Part shown: in pieces, positions 6,299-10,358 of the stretch
How positions within the stretch are numbered: position 1 is the first letter of the stretch
Layout: each line of letters begins with the position of its first letter
Assembly: GCA_044337705.1 (NCBI GenBank)
Contig: JBIINB010000150.1
Span: 1-10,358 of the forward strand
DNA: 10,358 nucleotides
Reading direction: 5' to 3'
Origin: JBEISR01 sp044337705
GTDB lineage: Bacteria; Planctomycetota; Planctomycetia; Pirellulales; Pirellulaceae
Program-made: the position numbers and the translations under genes
Notes under the pieces: model-generated
The model's database searches: none
What the model was told of the DNA's origin: nothing
Seen by the model: only the letters and a program-made list of their open reading frames with translations

Positions 6299-9172
6299 TC
6301 AGTTTGCTCGTAGCTGGCCCAGCACGGCAGCGCGTAATTTTTCGGTCCAAGCTTCTTTTCTATCGCCTTGTTCTGATCCATCCAGGCAAAGTAAAGCTGC
6401 CTCTAATTGCTTTTTCGCGGTGTCAAGAGCTGCATCATTCCGTTCGGGTAGGTCTTTCAGGCGGCAGGCATTTTGGATGGCCGCGTCGAAATGCGATTCC
6501 GCAATCTCCGGGCGGCCTGCCATGATTTCCGATCGTATCAAATGCACATGCAATTCGATCGCTTGCATCAAAAGGCCCTCGCGGGCAGGTAGAACTTCCT
6601 GCATTCCGTCTGCGATCGATAGAGCTTCTCGGTAGTGTTGCTCTGCCACCGACGGCTCCGCGTTCATTTCCTTCAAGTGTCCCATCGAGTGGTGAGCTAG
6701 CAGAAGAAATTCGCGAGCCCCATGATTGGTCTCGTCGGACTGAAGGATCTGCCTTGCCAGTTGCAACCATGTTTCGGCAACTTCCAGCGATTCACTTGGT
6801 CTACCATGTTCCCTGAGCACAGCCTGAAGCCTGTTGCTACAGGACTGGTAGGCATTTTGCAGCTCTGCATTGCCGGGGTGCAGATCCAACGCCCTGGTCA
6901 GGTTGCTCAAAGACTGTCGCTGTAATGCAATCGCTGGATCGACATTCCCTTCAGTTAGCATTAGATCGCTTTGGAATCGGACTAGTGTTCCCCGCAAGAC
7001 TTCGAATTCTACGATATCCCGGCGGGGAGTCGTCGCATCGATCCTTTTCTCGTACCTAGCGGCTGCATTTCCTCCCTGCTCCAATGCCTCGTAGGTGCCC
7101 TTGATATCTTTCGAATAGTAACGCACCAGTGCGAGATTGCCATAACTTTGTATTTTGAGCTGCAGATCGTGTAAGGATTCGGGGTCGTGGCTGTTGAGTG
7201 TTGAGAGGATCTTCTTCAGGAGTGTGTCGGCAGATGCGAAGTCGCCTTGTGCGGCCAATCCGATAGCCATCGGCGATGCAGCTCGGCTCCATAGACTCGC
7301 TGCCTTTTTGCGATCCTCCAGCGGCAGCTGATTGGAATCCAGTAGCGGCTCCAAGTGACGCACCGCTTCCTCCTGATCAGCCTGTCCCTGTTTTCTGAAG
7401 CCGTTTCTTGTCGCAATGTTCCCTTTGAAAGCCAGTAGACGTCCGAGATGATACTCCACTCGATCAGACGTTTTTCCGGAGTCTCTCAGCCGTTGGCAAG
7501 CTGATTCGGCGACCCGGAGGGCATCGGAGAAATTCCCGAGCTCATTTTCCAAAAGAACCAGCGCGAAGGCTGCGTCGCAGAGGCGGCCCATCGAGTCGTC
7601 GTCGATAGTCGCTGCTTGTTCGACCGACTTAGCAAGACTTTCGTAGAAGCTCCTGGATTCCAGAAGTACTTTTTCTCGGACTAGGCGGAACTGAGGATCC
7701 GACTGTAGACGAGGATCCAGCATCAATAGCGATTGAAACTCGCTGATCGCATGGAGCGCCAAAGACTCCCGCTGGGCGAAAGCGTCTTCGGTCGATTTCC
7801 TTGCCTCCTTGTTCTCCTCGAGCAGCGAGGAGACGGTTTGCAGTGCACGACTCATTTGCTCCTTTTGAACCATTTGCAACCAGGAAAAAAAGCCCGAGCC
7901 GATCAAGGCGATGATGACTGCACCACCTGACGCCGCTGCAAGCAGCCAGTTGCGACTTGGCCAATTCCAGATTCGCTCAGCCAACGATTCCGGATATGCC
8001 GACACAGGTTCGCCAGCCAGCCAGTTGCGGAGGTCATTGCAGATCGATTGAGCGTTTTCGTAGCGATCTGCTGCATCGGTGGACATCGCCTTGCTGGCGA
8101 TCGCGATCAAGGGAAGGCTGGACTTGGGAAGGGGTGGTTCGACCTTGCGGTCTTGTGTTTGGGAATTGCTTCGGACCGATCCTGTGATCACACAATCCAG
8201 AATCGCTCCCAGGGAATAGACATCGGCAGCAATCAAATTTGCAGTTGCCGATCCGAGTTGCGTTTCGGGGGCTTGAAAGCCCGGAGTTCCAACCCCATTG
8301 AGCCGGGAAGACCCTATCGATCCGGTCTCGTTGGAACCAGAGGCAGTCTGTCTGTTGGTTGCGTTTTTGGTACTCTTCGGAGAGGAATTTATCCGCTTCG
8401 CCAGGCCCCAGTCTGCTATCAGCGTTTCGCCGTAGGGACCAACCAGGACATTCGAGGGCTTCAGGTCGCGATGAGCGATGCCTTGGCTATGTGCATGCGC
8501 AGTGGTGTCTGCCACGACAAGGACCGCTTCAATCAGCTTTCGGAACTCACCGCGTTTGAAGGAATCCCAGGAAAGACTGCGACCAGGTCCGGAAACATGG
8601 GAAGGAGAATGGAAGCTATCGATCGCCTGCTGAAGAGTGCCGGTACCATCTCCGTGGATCAGTCGCATCACATAGAATTCCCGTCCATCCGGGTCGACTG
8701 ACTGATCGTAAATCGGGATCACGCCAGGGTGTTCCAGATCGGCGGTCAGCTCGACTTCCGCAAGAAAGCGACGCCTCATCAATGGCTCGTCCGCAAACTC
8801 CCGACGGATTCTCTTGAGAGCCACCAAACGGCCGCAGGTCCGATCGAAAGCCCGGAAAACTTGCCCCATTCCTCCACTTCGGATCTCATCGAGAATAAGG
8901 TATCGTTCAGACTGGGGAATTAAATCGTCGTGGCTGGAGACGGGCACAGAAGAATCGCCGCAAAGCTCCTCTCGAATTCGGCGAAGTTCCGGAATCAGCA
9001 GGCTTCCATCTATGCTGGGAAACTGGAGAGCGAAGTTTTCCTCCGAAGTTGTGCAGCCATCAAGCAGATGCGTTTCGTAAGCCTGGCAAGCATCCATCAC
9101 TCCTCGCCACTGACTTACCGATATCCCGTCGGTTTCAAAAACAAAAACATCATCACGTTCGCTTCGGTTCAC
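6299..9172 (-). CDS. Transmembrane Hanks-type Ser/Thr protein kinase with TPR-like C-terminus
   Basis: This 957-residue protein is a membrane-anchored Ser/Thr kinase. The N-terminal 85 residues hold a helical segment (QWRGVMDACQAYETHLLDG) like that in front of many planctomycete kinases. The kinase domain spans about 90-395: glycine loop RSGGMGQV (98-105), VALK lysine K120, HRDLKPSNV catalytic loop (234-242, Asp236), DWG in place of DFG (254-256) and APE at 301-303. The activation segment between DWG and APE is long and rich in Ser, Thr and Asn. A single membrane span follows at about 409-432 (WLLAAASGGAVIIALIGSGFFSWL), then a charged coiled-coil-like stretch (434-470). Roughly 480 residues of Ala/Leu-rich helices then resemble degenerate TPR repeats, probably outside the cytoplasmic membrane. 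GTG at 9172 is chosen because it overlaps the sigma factor stop as GTGA and has GGAGGAG 8 nt upstream; the GTG at 9190 would put that site inside the gene. It likely phosphorylates or otherwise controls the sigma factor encoded just upstream. Confidence 0.93.
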   Translation of the reverse strand: MNRSERDDVFVFETDGISVSQWRGVMDACQAYETHLLDGCTTSEENFALQFPSIDGSLLIPELRRIREELCGDSSVPVSSHDDLIPQSERYLILDEIRSGGMGQVFRAFDRTCGRLVALKRIRREFADEPLMRRRFLAEVELTADLEHPGVIPIYDQSVDPDGREFYVMRLIHGDGTGTLQQAIDSFHSPSHVSGPGRSLSWDSFKRGEFRKLIEAVLVVADTTAHAHSQGIAHRDLKPSNVLVGPYGETLIADWGLAKRINSSPKSTKNATNRQTASGSNETGSIGSSRLNGVGTPGFQAPETQLGSATANLIAADVYSLGAILDCVITGSVRSNSQTQDRKVEPPLPKSSLPLIAIASKAMSTDAADRYENAQSICNDLRNWLAGEPVSAYPESLAERIWNWPSRNWLLAAASGGAVIIALIGSGFFSWLQMVQKEQMSRALQTVSSLLEENKEARKSTEDAFAQRESLALHAISEFQSLLMLDPRLQSDPQFRLVREKVLLESRSFYESLAKSVEQAATIDDDSMGRLCDAAFALVLLENELGNFSDALRVAESACQRLRDSGKTSDRVEYHLGRLLAFKGNIATRNGFRKQGQADQEEAVRHLEPLLDSNQLPLEDRKKAASLWSRAASPMAIGLAAQGDFASADTLLKKILSTLNSHDPESLHDLQLKIQSYGNLALVRYYSKDIKGTYEALEQGGNAAARYEKRIDATTPRRDIVEFEVLRGTLVRFQSDLMLTEGNVDPAIALQRQSLSNLTRALDLHPGNAELQNAYQSCSNRLQAVLREHGRPSESLEVAETWLQLARQILQSDETNHGAREFLLLAHHSMGHLKEMNAEPSVAEQHYREALSIADGMQEVLPAREGLLMQAIELHVHLIRSEIMAGRPEIAESHFDAAIQNACRLKDLPERNDAALDTAKKQLEAALLCLDGSEQGDRKEAWTEKLRAAVLGQLRAN

Positions 9173-9783
9173 GTCTCGCACTCCTCCCACAGCAGTCGGA
9201 TGAGCCGAATCTGCTGCAGGACGTACGATTTACGCTTCTTGAGAATCCTTGCAATCTCGCTTCCAGAGATATCTTCCATAGACCAAATAGCGATCTGCCT
9301 GAGTTCCCCTGAAGGATCCTCCAGGTCGAGTCGATTCAGCCAACATTGCACCATGTCAGCCATGATGGTCGGAGCTTCCGGAGCTTGCAGATCCTGAAGG
9401 GCCACAGTTCGCGTGAATTCGAATACCGATCGATGCGAACCTGCTCGTTTCTGAGCACTGCAAGACCTCAAATGCTTACGGATCCGATTGATGGTGAACA
9501 CCACCAGGAGGGCCCAGAGTTGCTCTCGATCATCGAGATTAGGATAGCGTCCAGACGCGACGCACGAACAGAAACGGTGCATCGTAATCTGCGCGATGTC
9601 TTCCCCATCGACGGCTCGATCCGGGTTGACTTTCAATTTTCGAATTGCAAACTGAACAATTCGCTGATAGTACCGATGCCAGATTGCATCAACGGCACTC
9701 CGATCACCGGTCTTGAGTCCCTTCAGCCAGTGAGAGACCGAACCGGTTTCCTTTTCCAAATTATCCAGGCTCTCGGCACTCAT
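9169..9783 (-). CDS. ECF-like RNA polymerase sigma factor, planctomycete kinase-linked type
   Basis: The 204-residue product resembles the planctomycete ECF-like sigma factors (Sigma70_ECF type) that occur beside Ser/Thr kinases. Region 2 runs over about 16-105: SVSHWLKGLKTGDRSAVDAIWHRYYQRIVQFAIRKL is followed by EDIAQITMHRFC and by GRYPNLDDREQLWALLVVFTINRIRKH, both characteristic of the group. Region 4 is at about 145-200, with LRQIAIWSMEDISGSEIARIL as the first part of the helix-turn-helix and then KKRKSYVLQQIRLIRLLWE. The second helix differs from the common CSxRTVxRKLxxIR pattern, so promoter choice may be unusual. There is no obvious anti-sigma factor next to it; the coupled kinase probably takes that regulatory place. 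ATG at 9783 has only a weak upstream site (GATGAGC). The TGA stop overlaps the kinase GTG. Target promoters cannot be read from here. Confidence 0.92.
   Translation of the reverse strand: MSAESLDNLEKETGSVSHWLKGLKTGDRSAVDAIWHRYYQRIVQFAIRKLKVNPDRAVDGEDIAQITMHRFCSCVASGRYPNLDDREQLWALLVVFTINRIRKHLRSCSAQKRAGSHRSVFEFTRTVALQDLQAPEAPTIMADMVQCWLNRLDLEDPSGELRQIAIWSMEDISGSEIARILKKRKSYVLQQIRLIRLLWEECET
9181..9187 (-). promoter_or_regulatory. Ribosome binding site that fixes the kinase start
   Basis: On the minus strand, GGAGGAG lies inside the last codons of the sigma factor gene, 8 nt before the GTG at 9172. This strong site, with the 4-nt GTGA overlap (9169-9172), points to translational coupling and to roughly matched synthesis of the sigma factor and the kinase. 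Confidence 0.75.
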
Positions 9784-9828
9784 CTGCCGGGCTCATCCAT
9801 TGGTTTTATTACCGTCATCGATCATTTT

Positions 9829-9843
9829 GGGGGCTCTACCCCC
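9829..9843. repeat. GGGGG-CTCTA-CCCCC hairpin upstream of the sigma factor gene
   Basis: Five G (9829-9833) and five C (9839-9843) flank the loop CTCTA. On the minus strand it is followed by CAAAATGATC and lies in the likely leader or promoter region of the sigma-kinase operon. It abuts the inverted GTAGTGTCCG word. It could be a repeat end, an attenuating hairpin, or the terminator of an upstream minus-strand transcript. Confidence 0.35.
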
Positions 9844-9852
9844 GGACACTAC
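9843..9852 (-). repeat. GTAGTGTCCG word, right copy (inverted)
   Basis: This is the exact reverse complement of 6061-6070. Together they form inward-facing 10-bp inverted repeats around the sigma-kinase operon. Confidence 0.4.
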
Positions 9853-10062
9853 ACCCAGCCTAGCAGATCACTCCATGGACGCCAGGGAACCCATTTTCTG
9901 AAAGACCGGTTCCGGCGTACTGAAACCGCTTCTCTCCCAGCGACTTTTGCCGGTTTTGGAGGGACCAAGGTGCGGGATAGTGTAACTTGCCTCCATGCAT
10001 GTGCCGCACTCGCATCCCGTTCGAGTCGGGACCACGGCGCACCAAATCGACCAGTACTGGAA

Positions 10063-10088
10063 AGCGATGAATTTATAGAAGAGACGCT
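10063..10088 (-). repeat. Right copy of the 26-bp inverted repeat pair
   Basis: Read on the minus strand, these 26 bases match 6018-6043 at 24 positions. The copy lies just beyond the porin remnant when read in the remnant's direction, so the remnant may have been broken off where this repeat begins. Confidence 0.75.
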
Positions 10089-10117
10089 AGACCGGCGGTT
10101 TTTTGCGTCGCAGTCTT

Positions 10118-10174
10118 ATGCCAGGTATCGAAAGCCCACATCGCCATAACAAAGCGGCTTCAGAAAGTACGGCT
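10118..10174 (-). pseudogene. Remnant of a second OprP/OprO-like porin gene
   Basis: Over 57 bases the minus strand aligns without gaps to 2398-2454 of the intact porin gene, with 41 bases identical. In the porin's frame the translation is SRTF-stop-SRFVMAMWAFDTWH against GRPFYGGYVMAMYAFDTQH, 11 of 19 residues identical, with VMAMxAFDTxH shared. An in-frame TGA and the loss of similarity on both sides show that it is not functional. A stop (TAA) also ends the frame soon downstream, near 10076. The boundaries given cover only the clear match; more diverged parts may extend towards the window end. Confidence 0.55.
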
Positions 10175-10358
10175 GGAAATTCACGCTAAGACGAAAACCG
10201 CGAGCGGCTGTTTCAGACCCCGCGACTGTAAAAATGATGCTCGATCGCGCTGGCCCCTCTGTGCCAACATGACGTGAGACAACTGCCTCTGCGGAAATTA
10301 AGCTGTAGGGCGAGGAGCACGAATCCATGTCATCAGGTACAGACAGCCCAGATAGGCA

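Larger units (their letters stand above)
9784..10358. other. Intergenic region upstream of the sigma factor, without intact gene
   Basis: I find no convincing intact gene in these 575 bp. The stretch holds a GGGGG/CCCCC hairpin (9829-9843) about 45 bp upstream of the sigma start and the inverted GTAGTGTCCG copy (9843-9852). It also contains GGATAGTGTAACTT (9975-9988, 13/14 with 6009-6022), the right 26-bp repeat (10063-10088) and a porin-like remnant (10118-10174). The promoter of the sigma-kinase operon must lie here or start within it, but no clear -35/-10 pair stands out; TAATAA at about 9804-9809 (minus strand) is the only -10-like word close to the start. Confidence 0.55.

Noticed and set aside
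8048..8701. Long open frame (217 codons) on the plus strand inside the kinase gene
   Set aside because: It is antisense to the well-supported kinase domain, has no recognisable domain and a composition typical of a shadow frame.
9173..9190. Upstream GTG (9190) as start of the kinase
   Set aside because: The strong ribosome binding site GGAGGAG lies downstream of it and fits the GTG at 9172 with the GTGA overlap.
9860..10045. 61-codon open frame on the minus strand upstream of the sigma factor (RRGPDSNGMRVRHMHGGKL)
   Set aside because: It looks somewhat like a peptide that recurs in planctomycete annotations as translated repeat DNA, but this is only memory. There is no start context and it overlaps the repeat words, so I do not call it a gene.
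9346..10149. 267-codon open frame on the plus strand across the sigma factor gene and upstream region
   Set aside because: It is antisense to the sigma factor for almost half its length, shows no protein family pattern, and also runs through the repeats and the porin remnant.
10116..10328. 70-codon open frame on the minus strand near the right end
   Set aside because: It is in a different frame from the porin similarity in the same stretch, so it is more likely an accident of the decayed porin region.
1..10358. tRNA, rRNA, CRISPR array, intact transposase or defence genes
   Set aside because: None was recognised on either strand; there are no regularly spaced repeats and no transposase-like frame.

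Overview
The window looks like the chromosome of a planctomycete, probably of the Pirellulaceae type. The strongest evidence is a short ECF-like sigma factor of the planctomycete kind, translationally coupled to a large Hanks-type Ser/Thr kinase with a single membrane segment and a long helical C-terminal region. The wide, repeat-bearing intergenic stretches, the GTG starts and the moderate GC content fit this. No species can be named from the sequence alone.

Layout, left to right. (1) 2-223 (+) is the 3' end of an Rrf2-type regulator cut by the window edge. (2) 446-3918 plus the following gene form a phosphate-handling neighbourhood. On the minus strand lie a PiT-type phosphate transporter (446-1879) and an outer-membrane porin of the phosphate-selective OprP/OprO family (2143-3648). 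Divergent from the porin is polyphosphate kinase 1 (3919-5988, +). Together they could bring phosphate through the outer membrane, then the inner membrane, and store it as polyphosphate. A compact inverted-repeat element (2024-2091) lies between transporter and porin. (3) 5989-6298 is a non-coding convergent junction with several inverted repeats, including a perfect 12-bp-arm hairpin. (4) 6299-9783 (-) is the sigma factor-kinase operon, whose genes overlap by GTGA. (5) 9784-10358 has no intact gene. It holds a hairpin, short repeats shared with the 6000-6070 region, and a decayed fragment of a second porin paralogous to the one at 2143-3648.

I did not find a clearly new multi-gene system. 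The least explained signals are the inverted repeat pair on both sides of the sigma-kinase operon (24/26 identical), the porin remnant on its far side, and the 17-bp inverted-repeat element at 2024-2091. They suggest that the sigma-kinase operon sits between copies of dispersed repeats, perhaps inserted into or rearranged within a phosphate/porin locus. That is inference.
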